Shown here: piece after piece, positions 17,738-26,943 of the stretch | Numbering within the stretch: position 1 is the first letter of the stretch | Layout of the letters: every line of letters begins with the position of its first letter | Source: CAYVLA01 sp964549615 [NCBI: uncultured Thermococci archaeon] | GTDB lineage: Archaea > CAYQAE01 > CAYVLA01 | DNA: 64,000 bases | Reading direction: 5' to 3' | Assembly (NCBI GenBank): GCA_964549615.1 | Contig: CAZJVP010000099.1 | Location: forward strand, 62,001 to 126,000 | The notes under the pieces: generated by a model | Databases searched by the model: none | What the model was told of the DNA's origin: nothing | The model's input: the letters and a program-made list of their open reading frames with translations, nothing else | Made by a program: the position numbers and the translations under genes

Positions 17738-19600
17738 TCACCCGTCGGATCGCCGCCCTGACGCCGCGCCATTGGCGATGTTCAGCGAGTACCAGATCTC
17801 CATGTTCACCAGGTCGGCCAAGAATGGGTCATTCTTCCGAACCAGAGCACGCACAGCTTCTGGGTTAAGGATACCGTCGCGCATCAGGTTCCCGTTCGAA
17901 ACCGCTGTCTCAGCAAAGCCTCTGAGCTCATTGGCGTACCACTCCTCGACAGGCAGGGAGAAGCCGATCTTGGTCCTTTGGGTGATCTCGGGTGGGAACC
18001 CCATTTTTTCTAGATAGCTCCTCAGCAAATCCTTGGTCCGCGGGTTGTGGAAGAGCTCGGCAGGCGAGCTGCTAAGCGCAAGTTCGACAACCGTCCTATC
18101 CATCAGCGGATACGTGGGCACCAAGGAGTTTGCCTGGTGATAGTACCAGAAGGCTCTGAAACCGCCCGGGAGGTTTGACCGAACGCCCAGCAACCGCCGG
18201 GAGTTGAAGGGCCCCAGCACCGCCGCCTCGAGGATCTCCTCGTTCAGAACGGACTTGATGCGACCCCATTCCTCGGCCGGAATGAAGGAATCAGAGAGAA
18301 CCTCGCGTGATCGTGCGAATGCCTTGGAAAGCTCGCGCAGCAGGAAGTAGCCGGGGACAATGCCCTCGATAAGAATCTTCCACAGCCTGATGATGTGCCC
18401 GAGCCTGCCCGGGCCGCGTGCGATATCCATAATCCCCTGGCCGAAGCGCCGCCGCAGCAATCGCTTGGATGATGCGCTGAGACAACCTAGGCACACCAAG
18501 GAGAAGATTGCGTCCGCCGCGGCCCAGTCCACCCACGATGGGTAACCCCCGAAGAGCTCATCGCCCCCGTCACCGCTGAATACGACCTCTGCCCCCTCGC
18601 TTGCAGCCAGGACTGCTGCGCAGTAGTATTGCACCCCCCCGCCCGGCGGTTCCTGTCCCACCATGATCGTCTCTTGCAGCGTTCGGCGGAAATCGTTCCA
18701 ATCTATCGTCCGGCTCCTGTGAGTTGAACCGATGTGTGCGCTTGCCCTCAGCGCGGATGCCCCCTCGTCCCAACCCTTCTTCGCAGCACCCACCGAGAGC
18801 GTCACAATCCGACTACTCAATTGCTGTCGTGCCAGTCCGGACAGCGTGCCACACACGGTCGAAGAGTCTATGCCGCCGCTAAGGTACGCAAAAGGGGGCG
18901 AATGAACGGCATGCATCCTAGCCTTCGTTGAATCCGCAATCGCCTGCCAGACCGCCTCCCAACTTAAACCCTCCTGTCTCCTCGATAGATAAGCTGAAGC
19001 GTCCCAGTACATGGACTCCTCGAACCCTTGTTGGTCTGCTGTGAGTATGTATCCTGCCCTCACCTTTTGCACGCCTTCAAAAATCGTCTTGGAGTCCGCC
19101 CTCCTGCCCCGAACCAGTATCTCGGCAATGCCTGTCCTGTCCAAATTCGGGCGGGGCCGCGTTCGAGCCAGGGCAGTGAGATCCGTCGAAAATAGAATCA
19201 CCCCCTCAACACAGCGGTAATACAGCGGCCGACTACCGAAGTGGTCTCTGACGAGATAGAGCTCTGATCCACCTGGGTCAAAGAGAACGATCGAAAACTC
19301 GCCGTTCAGCCTGGTGAAGAAGCTGGCGCCCTGTGAGGAAAAGCCTGCGGCGAGCGAGATCGCCTGGTTCTCCGTATCGACAGGGTAGATCCTGCCCATC
19401 AGGGCGACGATGGGCCCCTCCTTTTCATGGTGCCATTGCACAGGCTCAGTCGGTCTGTCGAAGGCCCTCAGCTCAAGACGATTGGAGGCGTAGACATGGT
19501 CCGGCCCAGATCGTTCGGAGTCGATGTAGGTCGAGGCCTCGTCGAGCAGCCTCGTTGGGCACCCCCCGCGCAAGACGTATGCCCCGACGAGTCTCGCCAC
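17738..19600 (-). CDS. Asparagine-synthetase-like protein 1, without the N-terminal Cys
   Basis: A 620-residue AsnB-fold protein. The N-terminal Ntn-like domain keeps LNGEFSIVLFD (98-108) and RDHFGSRPLYY (118-128). The synthetase domain has the PP-loop SGGIDSS (241-247) and SGDGGDELFGGY (342-353), so ATP use should be intact. The GTG at 19600 is about 30 bases after a TATA box that is conserved in the paralogue at 43362, giving the start (M)ARLVGAY. Aligned with classical MCGIAG, position 2 is Ala, not the Cys needed for glutamine hydrolysis, and the NGEIYN motif is replaced by GRIYP. It probably adenylates a carboxylate and uses another amine, as beta-lactam synthetase or lasso cyclases do. 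The product is unknown. Confidence 0.85.
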   Translation of the reverse strand: MARLVGAYVLRGGCPTRLLDEASTYIDSERSGPDHVYASNRLELRAFDRPTEPVQWHHEKEGPIVALMGRIYPVDTENQAISLAAGFSSQGASFFTRLNGEFSIVLFDPGGSELYLVRDHFGSRPLYYRCVEGVILFSTDLTALARTRPRPNLDRTGIAEILVRGRRADSKTIFEGVQKVRAGYILTADQQGFEESMYWDASAYLSRRQEGLSWEAVWQAIADSTKARMHAVHSPPFAYLSGGIDSSTVCGTLSGLARQQLSSRIVTLSVGAAKKGWDEGASALRASAHIGSTHRSRTIDWNDFRRTLQETIMVGQEPPGGGVQYYCAAVLAASEGAEVVFSGDGGDELFGGYPSWVDWAAADAIFSLVCLGCLSASSKRLLRRRFGQGIMDIARGPGRLGHIIRLWKILIEGIVPGYFLLRELSKAFARSREVLSDSFIPAEEWGRIKSVLNEEILEAAVLGPFNSRRLLGVRSNLPGGFRAFWYYHQANSLVPTYPLMDRTVVELALSSSPAELFHNPRTKDLLRSYLEKMGFPPEITQRTKIGFSLPVEEWYANELRGFAETAVSNGNLMRDGILNPEAVRALVRKNDPFLADLVNMEIWYSLNIANGAASGRRSDG

Positions 19601-19624
19601 GGCACCTCTTCTCTCAAGCATACG

Positions 19625-19638
19625 ATAATAAGATTTTC
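19625..19638 (-). promoter_or_regulatory. TATA box of asparagine-synthetase-like gene 1
   Basis: The minus strand reads AATCTTATTATCG, nearly the same as the box before the paralogue at 45250-45262. It is centred about 30 bases before the GTG at 19600, which fixes that start. Confidence 0.7.
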
Positions 19639-19688
19639 GGATCGATTCCCCGATTCTTCGAAAGGACAAACCGACGATAGATGCAAAA

Positions 19689-19704
19689 CCCGCGGTGCCG
19701 CGGG
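19689..19704. repeat. Short GC-rich inverted repeat
   Basis: CCCGCGG-TG-CCGCGGG is a perfect 7-base inverted repeat with a 2-base centre. It lies about 50 bases upstream of the promoter of asparagine-synthetase-like gene 1, at the edge of the decayed GNAT gene. It may be a binding site or chance in GC-rich DNA. Confidence 0.3.
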
Positions 19705-20480
19705 GGCGTGTGGCTCATCTTCCTTAACACGAGCCGCCGTCTCCGAATCCCTGCCCGGCTACATCAGGATGTCAGGATGGGCTTCGCTCCCCTCGCTCGA
19801 CGCGACCATCTGGCGAAGCCGCGCCCCCTGCCTTATTAGGCTCCCTGCTTCTCGCCTCTCGCGGATTGAATGGTTCAAGAATTTCGATGGCGGGCGTGGA
19901 GGTCTCCAGTCCAAACCACGAGACTGCCCCTGGGCGAGGCTAGGGAGTCAGTCGTCACCGATCGAGCCCTGCCTTAGGAGATTGCCCAAATCGTCTCCAA
20001 ACAGGGACGCAACCGAGGCCGCCTCATCCTTCGCCAGGATGAGGCATTCTTTCGATGGAGGTTCGCTAGCGGAAGAAGACGCTATCCCTTCTGCCGCCTA
20101 CTGAAGGAGCGGCGGGCGGTAGGCTACGCGGTGATGAGGCTTCACCAGGGACGTGGCACGATCATCGACTCCGGCGGAGTTGATGAGAACTACACCAAGA
20201 TTCTTCTGGGGCCATGGCAAGCACGTTGAGGTTCGACATGCTCTCAATCTGGGATTTCTCGGTGGAAAGCTGGCTGAGGCAACAACTTGAATCACTGGGT
20301 TTCAAGCAAGACGCTTTGACGGCTGTGATTCAGAGGAGGACGTCAGGTCAGGCTACCTTGCCTCTTCTGGTGCGGCCGGTCAAGGAGAACTCTCAGGAGA
20401 GCGACTGGCACGTGGGCGGCCTGGACGTTCGCAGGATCGGTAGCTGGTTCATAAAAGGGGTTTGCTCGGATGCCGAGTAG
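19705..20480 (+). pseudogene. Decayed GNAT gene, paralogue of the gene at 45500
   Basis: The region is homologous to the C-terminal two thirds of the intact GNAT at 45500-46600. LPGYIRMSG matches LPGYVRMG, the 20030-20110 stretch matches QDEAYFRWRFASGRRRYSFC, and LSIWDFSVESWLRQQ matches LSIWDFSVESSLRQY. The N-terminal part (acyl-CoA-binding region) is missing, and the reading frame changes several times; the 3' part is open only from about 20214. It is oriented as in the intact block: divergent from the asparagine-synthetase-like gene and followed by a concanavalin-like gene. I call it a pseudogene with good confidence. Confidence 0.8.
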
Positions 20481-20588
20481 CTGCAAAGCCTGACTGAGAT
20501 GTCCTTGCACCACCCGGCGGGCGCGGGACTCCCTTTGATAGCACCCGGGAAACGAAGCAATTCCGCCCGCGGGGGACTGGTCGCATCG

Positions 20589-21421
20589 GTGTCCGCCCGA
20601 CGGGAAGGAAATAGGGGACTTCGGGCCCTCCGCCTAGTGGCCTTATCGCCGATGCCTCTGTTGCTTCTCTACGCCCTGCCCTGGTCCTTTCGCCTCTGCT
20701 CAACTTGGATCGATGGAAAACCTGCGGTATGGGAGGTCCTAATTGAGCCGGGCACGACGATGGCACGTAGCAGCGACAGCATCCAAGGGGACTTCTCGGT
20801 CCAGATGAACACGACCGATTCCTACGGTATCTACCTGCGACAGGAGATCTGGATAAACGAGTCGGTGCGCCACTCGGTCCTCTTGGGTCTTGTGTTCAGG
20901 ATCGACGAGATCGACGACATCGACTCAAGCGGCAGCACAGCCTGACCGGGCTGGAGATAGGCCTGGAGGGAGGAGACATCGATGCGGATAGCCAGCCCGA
21001 GTATATGTATCACTACCTCTTCATCGATCGATGCGTAAGGGTCGAGGACTTCCCAGCCTGGCAGCGCAACACCACGCCCACGGATGCACCACACAAAATG
21101 GCCTTCCTTCACCATGTTGAGTCCATTGGCATCCGGAACTTTTTCCAAGGCAACATCTCGCAGCTCTTTCTCGAGAACCTGGGAGGCTTTCCGCTTGGAC
21201 CCATAGACCTCCGCGTCTGGGCGCTCAGGTGGGGAGACGGAATGCCTGATTCCGGCATAAAGGCGACCATCGACTCTATCAACATCTGGGTGCCCGAGAG
21301 GGTCGCCATGGCCATTCTGTCCCTGAGCCTCCTCTCAGGCATGCTGAGATCGTTGCTTGCCAGAACCGGTAAGGATAGGCAGATCGATCCGCCTTCAACC
21401 GATCGGCTGCCCAAAGAGTGA
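20589..21421 (+). pseudogene. Frameshifted secreted surface protein, copy A
   Basis: Homologue of the gene at 46765. The GTG start and signal segment (LVALSPMPLLLLYALPW) are followed by a body with EIDDIDSS and DSYGIYLRQEIW. Near 20930 one C is missing compared with copy B (GGCAGCAC versus GGCCAGCAC), which causes a stop at 20945. The frame then continues in another register to 21421 and ends with WVPERVAMAILSLSLLSG plus basic residues, like a C-terminal membrane or sorting signal. About 27-30 bases are also missing just after the signal segment. It is most likely inactive; a sequencing error could explain only the frameshift. Confidence 0.75.
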
Positions 21422-22090
21422 TACGAGCGCGATGACCCTCGATTCCGCTTCCTAGGCACATCCGAATCCGGCCGAGATCCAGTGTTTTGAGCGCGGGTGC
21501 CCCAACGCCCCCGTGCGCTGAAACAATAACAACACTGGCGGACAGAGCGTACACTCAACATCCGGGCCGTTGGATGAAGCGGATCTCGATGGACGCAGAG
21601 ACGAGGCAGTGGGGATGACATCTCGTCCAATGGAATTTCGAAGCGCTACCGCCAGTTCGCCGGGAGATTCCTCAAAGGAGGTGCCCATGAGGTAGCGCTC
21701 ATGGAGGGCCGCTCGGCGGCACGCCAGCGCCGATCTAGGGTTCTCACTGTTGGCAGCAGGCGTATGGGAATTGTTCAGCAGGCATCGGAAAATAATCGAG
21801 GCGCGCTCAAGGGAAACGAGGAGCAGCGTAGAGTGATCCCGATTGCCCGGAAGATCCGCACCGATCATCAATGTCGTCCGAAGCCGTGCGAATCCGAATC
21901 CCGGGTTCACCCTTATGGGCGGGGTTAGCTATGCAAGTCACGAGGCTTCTTGCAGGGCCCGCAATCCCGCAACGAAACACCGCAGAGGTTGGCTGACCTT
22001 GAAAAGCCAAATGCTGAAATGGAGAAATGAGAGGGAACTCACCGAGGTCGACCGCTGTTCTTGGGATGATCGGGGAAGGGCTTTCCCCGG
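21422..22090. other. Intergenic region, possible gene remnant
   Basis: About 670 bases without a convincing gene. On the minus strand, between about 21650 and 21790, a frame reads HERYLMGTSFEESPGELAVA, faintly like the C-terminal end of a GT4 glycosyltransferase. The evidence is too thin to call a gene. In the duplicated block at 43-50 kb this position holds a GT39 gene. Confidence 0.35.
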
Positions 22091-23245
22091 GTGGAGAGCT
22101 TGAGGACCGAGATCGTCCAAAGCGCCAGAGAACTCGCCGATATCGGGGTCGACTCCTTCGTGACAGATCCCATGCACACCTCATGGTACCTGATGGCGCA
22201 TGAACGATCGGGCGTCGGCAGGAGGGAACCAAGGCACATCGTTGTCCTCGATTCTTCGCGGCCCGTTGCATATGTGCCGTGCTACGTGCAGCATTCCGCA
22301 GTATACGATGATCTGGCAATCGTCCTTGCCACGCCCACGCTCCGAAGGGCAATCCGGTGGGCCGCCTTGATTGGTGCATTCCCAGGCCTGTCCCCAGCCC
22401 TTCTCTGCTCGTCCCCGGACAGCCTTTACACGACGCTGTCCATCAGCCCCGCCCTGGAGCGGTCCGAGGAGGCCAATGTGGTCAGGGCCGTGGTCGACGC
22501 CTTGTTGCAGGTGGCGAGGGACGAGGAGCTGGACGTTGTTGGTTTCATGAATCTTCCACGGAGGGAAAGCCTTCTCTGGCAGGCGCTGCCGTCCATGGGG
22601 TTCATCTACTCCAAGCGCGTACCCTCAGCGTACCTCCCCGTGAACTTTCGGACCTTTGAAGAGTACCTGAGGCTTGGAGCAAGAAAACGGCGGAAACAAT
22701 ACAAGATCGAGGTTAAAAGGGCTGCCCAGCAGGGCCTGATCATCCATGAAATCGAGGATTATTCGGGCCTTGGCGGACTGCTCTCGGATATCCTGGGCGA
22801 GACCTGGGGGGTGCGTGGTAAGACCTCGCCCTTCCCGCCCAGCTACTTTGAGTCGCTAGCCGAGCATACCAAAGGCAGGTCCTGCGTCATATCCGGATCG
22901 TTTCGCGGCGAGGTGGACGGATTCACCCTCTTGCTGTGGACCGCGGAGGAGATGTGCGCCTACCAGTACGGGGCAAGGAAGAAGGAGCGGGTTCGGCTCT
23001 CCAATCTATATTTCAACATCTGCTACAACGCCACGATTGCCAAGGCGATCTCCTTAGGAGTGAAATCGATCAGATTCGGGCCGGGCTCCCTTCACGTCAA
23101 GACCTCCAGGGGATGCCTATTGGAGGACTTAGGCATGTTCCTCAAGCCCATGAAGAGGATCCACCTACCTGCCTTCAAGGCTTTGATGCTGCGCAACAGG
23201 AGGCGAGGGAGGGCCGCGCAGGATGTCCGAGGGTTACCGGCCTAA
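22091..23245 (+). CDS. FemAB-like/GNAT-fold aminoacyl- or acyltransferase
   Basis: A 384-residue protein of the FemAB-like double-GNAT class. The second half shows ARKRRKQYKIEVKRAAQQGL, a basic helix typical of FemAB-like proteins, and VDGFTLLLWTAEEMCAYQYG with RLSNLYFNICYNATIAKAI, the conserved C-terminal GNAT core. In bacteria relatives add amino acids to peptidoglycan precursors or work in exosortase-linked exopolysaccharide loci; archaea lack peptidoglycan, so a glycan or lipid acceptor is likely here. The start is GTG. A remnant of a second copy of its N-terminus lies at 49640-49735. It converges on a CelD-like gene with a 4-base overlap. Confidence 0.78.
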   Translation: MESLRTEIVQSARELADIGVDSFVTDPMHTSWYLMAHERSGVGRREPRHIVVLDSSRPVAYVPCYVQHSAVYDDLAIVLATPTLRRAIRWAALIGAFPGLSPALLCSSPDSLYTTLSISPALERSEEANVVRAVVDALLQVARDEELDVVGFMNLPRRESLLWQALPSMGFIYSKRVPSAYLPVNFRTFEEYLRLGARKRRKQYKIEVKRAAQQGLIIHEIEDYSGLGGLLSDILGETWGVRGKTSPFPPSYFESLAEHTKGRSCVISGSFRGEVDGFTLLLWTAEEMCAYQYGARKKERVRLSNLYFNICYNATIAKAISLGVKSIRFGPGSLHVKTSRGCLLEDLGMFLKPMKRIHLPAFKALMLRNRRRGRAAQDVRGLPA

Positions 23246-24390
23246 CCCGAACGCGGTGCGTAAACCTGCCCCACTTTTTCTAGATGCATGGCTAGGTCGG
23301 TGCTGCTCCGAAAGAAGCGCTCCTCGCGGCCAGACCCAAGCTGCCTCCTAGCGCGAAACACTCCCTCGACCAGCATGGACCTCGGCCCGCCCATGAAAAC
23401 CCTCGCCTTGACCCTCTGGCCAACCCCGGTTGAAAGGCGGACAAGGTAAGGGTGTGCGGTGAGGAAGTCGACGCGAGACGGCGGATGTGTTTCCCCAAAA
23501 AGTGCCTTGAGGGACTCCAGTATTACCAAGAGTCCCGGCGAGAAGGTCCCGTACTCGCAATCGTAAGACGTCTGAAGAAGATATGCCGTCTTGCCGTACC
23601 TGAGCAGCAGGGCGAATGCTATGGGTTGTTCGTCGAGGTTGAGGACGTGTAGATCCAGCCAGCCTTCATGACCCAGGAGGGCGAGCAGGTCCTCCCAAAA
23701 CCTCTCCCCCGTAAAAAGCTGCTGGCGCTTCCAACTACGCTCCGAGACCCGCCGGACAGCAGCCCACGCACTGCCCGCGGGGTCGAGCTTGCGGTATCTC
23801 TTGGTCAGCAACTCGCCAGTCTTCCTCAGCTTTTCGCTGGCTCTTCTCGCGTTCTTCCTGAGTTTTGGTCCTCTTTTCTGGTAGTAGGAATCCCACCCTC
23901 CTCGTATCTCGACGAGAGCATTCCGCCACTGGGGCGAGTATGAATACTCGATGCTCATCCCGCTATCTTGAGCCGCCGATTCCAAGAGCCTCAAGGACGG
24001 TGATGAGCCGTTCAGCGCAAAGAACTCTGCCACGGGCACGCCCGACTCGTCCCTGATCGCCTCAAGCACGGTGCGGAAAACCTCCGCCGTCCCGCCGGGC
24101 ACCAGGAAGTCGACCTCAAGCCATGGCCTAGCCACGGCGAACCTGGCCCTTCTGAGCCTGAAGATTCCTCCAGTCTCCGCGATCTGGAGAGGCGCCAGGC
24201 CCACAATGCCGGCCCTGTCCCGGAGCACTATGATGAAAGGGCGGCTAGCCGTTTCGCGGTGCTTCATCCATAGTTCGCAGAAGCTTGGGTGGACGAACGG
24301 GGCGGGCCGGCCGCACTGCTCCATCAGATCGAGCCAGGCACTTCTGATCTCCGCCGCGCCCTCCCAAGTCTTGATTACTTCAACCCTCAA
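23242..24390 (-). CDS. CelD/BcsL-like GNAT-fold acyltransferase
   Basis: A 382-residue member of the CelD-like acyltransferase family (two GNAT-like halves). Typical features are PFVHPSFCELWMKHR in the first half, KLRKNARRASEKLRKTGEL (the basic segment) in the middle and LDEQPIAFALLLRYGKTAYL with YDCEYGTFSPGLLVILESLK in the second GNAT core. Relatives occur with cellulose and exopolysaccharide genes and are thought to acylate glycans. The start is TTG and overlaps the end of the upstream paralogue by 11 bases, so the two are translated from one message and may form a pair. Confidence 0.8.
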   Translation of the reverse strand: MRVEVIKTWEGAAEIRSAWLDLMEQCGRPAPFVHPSFCELWMKHRETASRPFIIVLRDRAGIVGLAPLQIAETGGIFRLRRARFAVARPWLEVDFLVPGGTAEVFRTVLEAIRDESGVPVAEFFALNGSSPSLRLLESAAQDSGMSIEYSYSPQWRNALVEIRGGWDSYYQKRGPKLRKNARRASEKLRKTGELLTKRYRKLDPAGSAWAAVRRVSERSWKRQQLFTGERFWEDLLALLGHEGWLDLHVLNLDEQPIAFALLLRYGKTAYLLQTSYDCEYGTFSPGLLVILESLKALFGETHPPSRVDFLTAHPYLVRLSTGVGQRVKARVFMGGPRSMLVEGVFRARRQLGSGREERFFRSSTDLAMHLEKVGQVYAPRSG

Positions 24391-25588
24391 GACCTTCGCC
24401 TGCCGCTTCCCTGTTTTCTTCTTCTTGCTTCCCGAGGACCTTCCACTCGTCGCCGTCGGGACGTCCCCTGGCCCTCCCTTGGACGCAGCCCAAACCTCGT
24501 TCTCGGTTGCGAAGCAGTCTCCGCCGCCTCAAGCCGTCACTGAGACGAAAAGCCACCGAAAGTAGCCTGCCCCTTGGGTTTTTGGGAAAGCATCGGACTC
24601 TGAGTCTTGATTGTGTAGAGTCCGCAAGTCGTTCCAAGAAGGGATAGGTTGTAAGGAAATCCATCGTCGTCTCCAGCGACTTGTGTTGGAAACAGTCGCG
24701 CATCGCCTTGGTGGTCAGGTAGGTGCCCGGCGATAAGTGGGCGTAGTCCGAGTCGTAGGCGGTCTGCATCCAGTATATCGTTTTGTGGTGTCGAAGTAGG
24801 ACGACGAAGGCCGCGGGACGATCGTCGATGCGGAGGATATAGAGGCTCAACAAACCCTTTTCGCTCATCAATTCAATGAACTCCCTCCAGAAGCCGCCCC
24901 TGAGATAGCTCGATGGATCCTTCCAACTCTTGGCAACAATGCATTCTAGTGTCGATAGGCTTCCTTCCAACCCGTCGGGCCCGCCCGACTTCTCGATCTC
25001 CGCGCTGCCGCAACGACCCATCTTCCTGTCCACCCTCCTCATAACGTACCTCGTCCTGGCAGACCTCCTGGCAAGGTAATCCTCCCATGTTCCATCCAGA
25101 CTTACGAGTGAATTGGTCCATCTCGGGGGTCGAAGATACCCCAGAGTATATCCCTTTCTTGCGCCGAACACCTCGATCGCGGGCAGGGAGGGGGACGAAC
25201 AAGGAATTGCGAAGAGATCAAGCATGTCAAAGTCGCAATTGACCGTCGCCGCGGCGAGAACATCTGGAACCGCTCCGGCTCCGGGATGCATTAGCAGGAA
25301 ATCCGAGTCAAGCCAGGAGACCGCGACCATGAACCTGAGCCTTTTGATGGTGAGGCCCGACTTCCTGGTGGGCGCGATGCATAGAGGGGCCAGCGCCTGG
25401 GGCCTCCCCTGGTCGTCCTTGAGCATGACAACGCGAGGGATGGCTGAAGGGACTCGGTGCTTCAGCCAGAGCTTGCAGAAGTCTGGATCCGCGAAGGGCG
25501 TCGCGTTCGGAGCGTTGCGACAGATATCTAGCCATTCGCCCCTGAGGGGCTCGATCTCGCTCCACCCGTCCGCCAAGACTGCCCGCAA
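24380..25588 (-). CDS. CelD/BcsL-like GNAT-fold acyltransferase, paralogue
   Basis: A 402-residue paralogue of the downstream gene: PFADPDFCKLWLKHR, the basic RTRYVMRRVDRKMGR segment, DDRPAAFVVLLRHHKTIYWM and YDSDYAHLSPGTYLTTKAM align segment by segment. The frame is open to 25687, but a TATA-like CTTTTAAG on the minus strand at 25613-25620 is 28 bases before a TTG at 25588. Starting there the protein begins LRAVLADGW, which aligns without gaps with MRVEVIKTW of the paralogue. The very basic C-terminal tail (RRRRLLRNRERG and later KQEEENREAAGE) is an extension the paralogue lacks. Confidence 0.8.
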   Translation of the reverse strand: MRAVLADGWSEIEPLRGEWLDICRNAPNATPFADPDFCKLWLKHRVPSAIPRVVMLKDDQGRPQALAPLCIAPTRKSGLTIKRLRFMVAVSWLDSDFLLMHPGAGAVPDVLAAATVNCDFDMLDLFAIPCSSPSLPAIEVFGARKGYTLGYLRPPRWTNSLVSLDGTWEDYLARRSARTRYVMRRVDRKMGRCGSAEIEKSGGPDGLEGSLSTLECIVAKSWKDPSSYLRGGFWREFIELMSEKGLLSLYILRIDDRPAAFVVLLRHHKTIYWMQTAYDSDYAHLSPGTYLTTKAMRDCFQHKSLETTMDFLTTYPFLERLADSTQSRLRVRCFPKNPRGRLLSVAFRLSDGLRRRRLLRNRERGLGCVQGRARGRPDGDEWKVLGKQEEENREAAGEGLEG

Positions 25589-25612
25589 GACAGCAAAAAG
25601 TAGCCTCAGAAG

Positions 25613-25620
25613 GCTTAAAA
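25613..25620 (-). promoter_or_regulatory. TATA box for the CelD-like pair
   Basis: CTTTTAAG on the minus strand, 28 bases before the TTG at 25588. Box spacing and paralogue alignment agree on this start. Confidence 0.65.
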
Positions 25621-25711
25621 GCCAAGTGGCCGGGCCGAATACTCGGGTTTCAACGTTTCCCATCGGTTCTGTCGGCGGCCGGGGCAAAAGAGAGGTGTTT
25701 CTGACAGCTTG

Positions 25712-26281
25712 CTAGCGCGCCTGCCGCAGCGCCTCAATTCGCCTGACCGTTCCTTCCACCACGCGTCCCACCAACCGAACCCTCATGCACGAGATGATCA
25801 TTCTTCTTACCAGAAGAAGAAATCGGTCTACTAAACCTTCCTGACGAAAGGCCTTGGCGTAGGGCACACATCCCTCCCTCCAACCTCTGAAGCTTAGCCT
25901 GCGTATTCGCACACCCAACGTGCGAACATACCACTGAGCCATCTCCTCATCCTTTGCCTCCCCCACGTAGCCCGCCCCGCCCTGGCGCCACATCATCCTT
26001 TCGGCCTCACGGCACAGCATCTCGCCCAAGCCCCTTCTCCTGTACTCAGGGCGGACGAATAGAGTGTGGACGTGATAGTACCTGCCCGATGTCCTCTCGA
26101 AGCACCTCATCCCGATCACCTTGCCCTCCCACCGGGCAACAAGCGTTGTGCTCCGCTGAATCCACCCTTCCATCCCGGGTAGGTACATGTCGTTGCATTT
26201 GAGCATCTCGATTGCCTCGGCTAGGGAATCGCTTGATGCGACCTCGATTGTTGGAGAGAAATCTGACAACTCTACACCCAA
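25712..26281 (-). CDS. GNAT family acetyltransferase
   Basis: A 189-residue single-domain GNAT protein. Motif A is clear as VRPEYRRRGLGEMLC (R/Q-x-x-G-x-G/A acyl-CoA-binding loop), preceded by strand 4 YYHVHTLF. A basic, partly hydrophobic C-terminal tail of about 60 residues (VDRFLLLVRRMIISCMRVRL) may be a membrane-binding helix. A TATA-like CCTTTTAC lies about 25 bases upstream. It is transcribed in the same direction as the two CelD-like genes but has its own promoter. The acceptor is unknown. Confidence 0.82.
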   Translation of the reverse strand: MGVELSDFSPTIEVASSDSLAEAIEMLKCNDMYLPGMEGWIQRSTTLVARWEGKVIGMRCFERTSGRYYHVHTLFVRPEYRRRGLGEMLCREAERMMWRQGGAGYVGEAKDEEMAQWYVRTLGVRIRRLSFRGWREGCVPYAKAFRQEGLVDRFLLLVRRMIISCMRVRLVGRVVEGTVRRIEALRQAR

Positions 26282-26301
26282 TTCCGGTGCGGAAATGCCG
26301 A

Positions 26302-26310
26302 GTAAAAGGT
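26302..26310 (-). promoter_or_regulatory. TATA box for the GNAT gene at 25712
   Basis: CCTTTTACT on the minus strand, centred about 25 bases before the ATG at 26281. Confidence 0.55.
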
Positions 26311-26640
26311 TTGTGGCGGATGATCGGATCCGAGCATGTCTTGATCCGCTATTTTGGAATCAGGGACGGATGCCGCATAGCGGGGCGGGCGAAAGTGAAG
26401 ATCTTGCGCACTTGGCAGGATTATCCGAAGCCACCGTGACCGGCGGAAAAGGCCGCCTGTGGAAACAGTTTGCTCCCTGCGTGTGAAGAACCACCGCCAC
26501 CAACCAAGACACCACGAGGATGCCATGAAGGGAACAACTCCGGCCGCGGCTCACCGGCTGCGAGCCACTTGCAAGTATTGCGACAAATGACAAAGATGGA
26601 CCGCCCAGCCCGGTTCCACCCCCGGAGAGGTCGAACCCTC
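26311..26640. other. Intergenic region, no gene seen
   Basis: About 330 bases between the GNAT promoter and the DUF4350-like fragment. Short frames in both directions have no family signature. Confidence 0.35.
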
Positions 26641-26937
26641 CTTTCACCGACTTCAGACCGCCGGCAGCTTATGGCCCGGGCGTGCACTGGCAGGTGTGCA
26701 AAGAGGGCTTTTTGTCATTTTGGGCCTCATGCTTGCAGTCCCCATGGGTGCGGCGTGTCCGGTCCCAGGACCGATGGCAACGGCGTGATTCGCCTGCTTC
26801 ACATCGGCAAGGCATGGTTCTACCCGGGCCACCCAGCCCCCGTCCTGAGCCAGGACCCGCGCATCAACTACTACCCCGTCCCGGCCTTGCAAGGATCAGG
26901 CGCGCTCAAAGCCAACTCGACGTGGACCCGATGACCG
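26641..26937 (+). pseudogene. Fragment of the DUF4350-like gene at 60555
   Basis: The stretch 26741-26886 matches 60601-60746 at a constant offset of 33860 bases, and I count only three mismatches (one near the start, two in the coding core). It encodes RTDGNGVIRLLHIGKAWFYP and more. Upstream, 26641-26740 still aligns with the promoter and signal-peptide region of the intact gene but is far more diverged. After 26886 about 60 bases are missing, then a short match to the GCGCGCTC-TTCGACGTGG region follows before homology ends. With the signal part degraded and most of the gene absent, it is a remnant. Confidence 0.8.
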
Positions 26938-26943
26938 GCTAGG

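Noticed and set aside
26470-26934. 154-codon plus-strand frame as a complete gene
   Set aside because: Only the 26741-26886 part has homology, to the middle of the DUF4350-like gene; the signal region is degraded and the rest missing.
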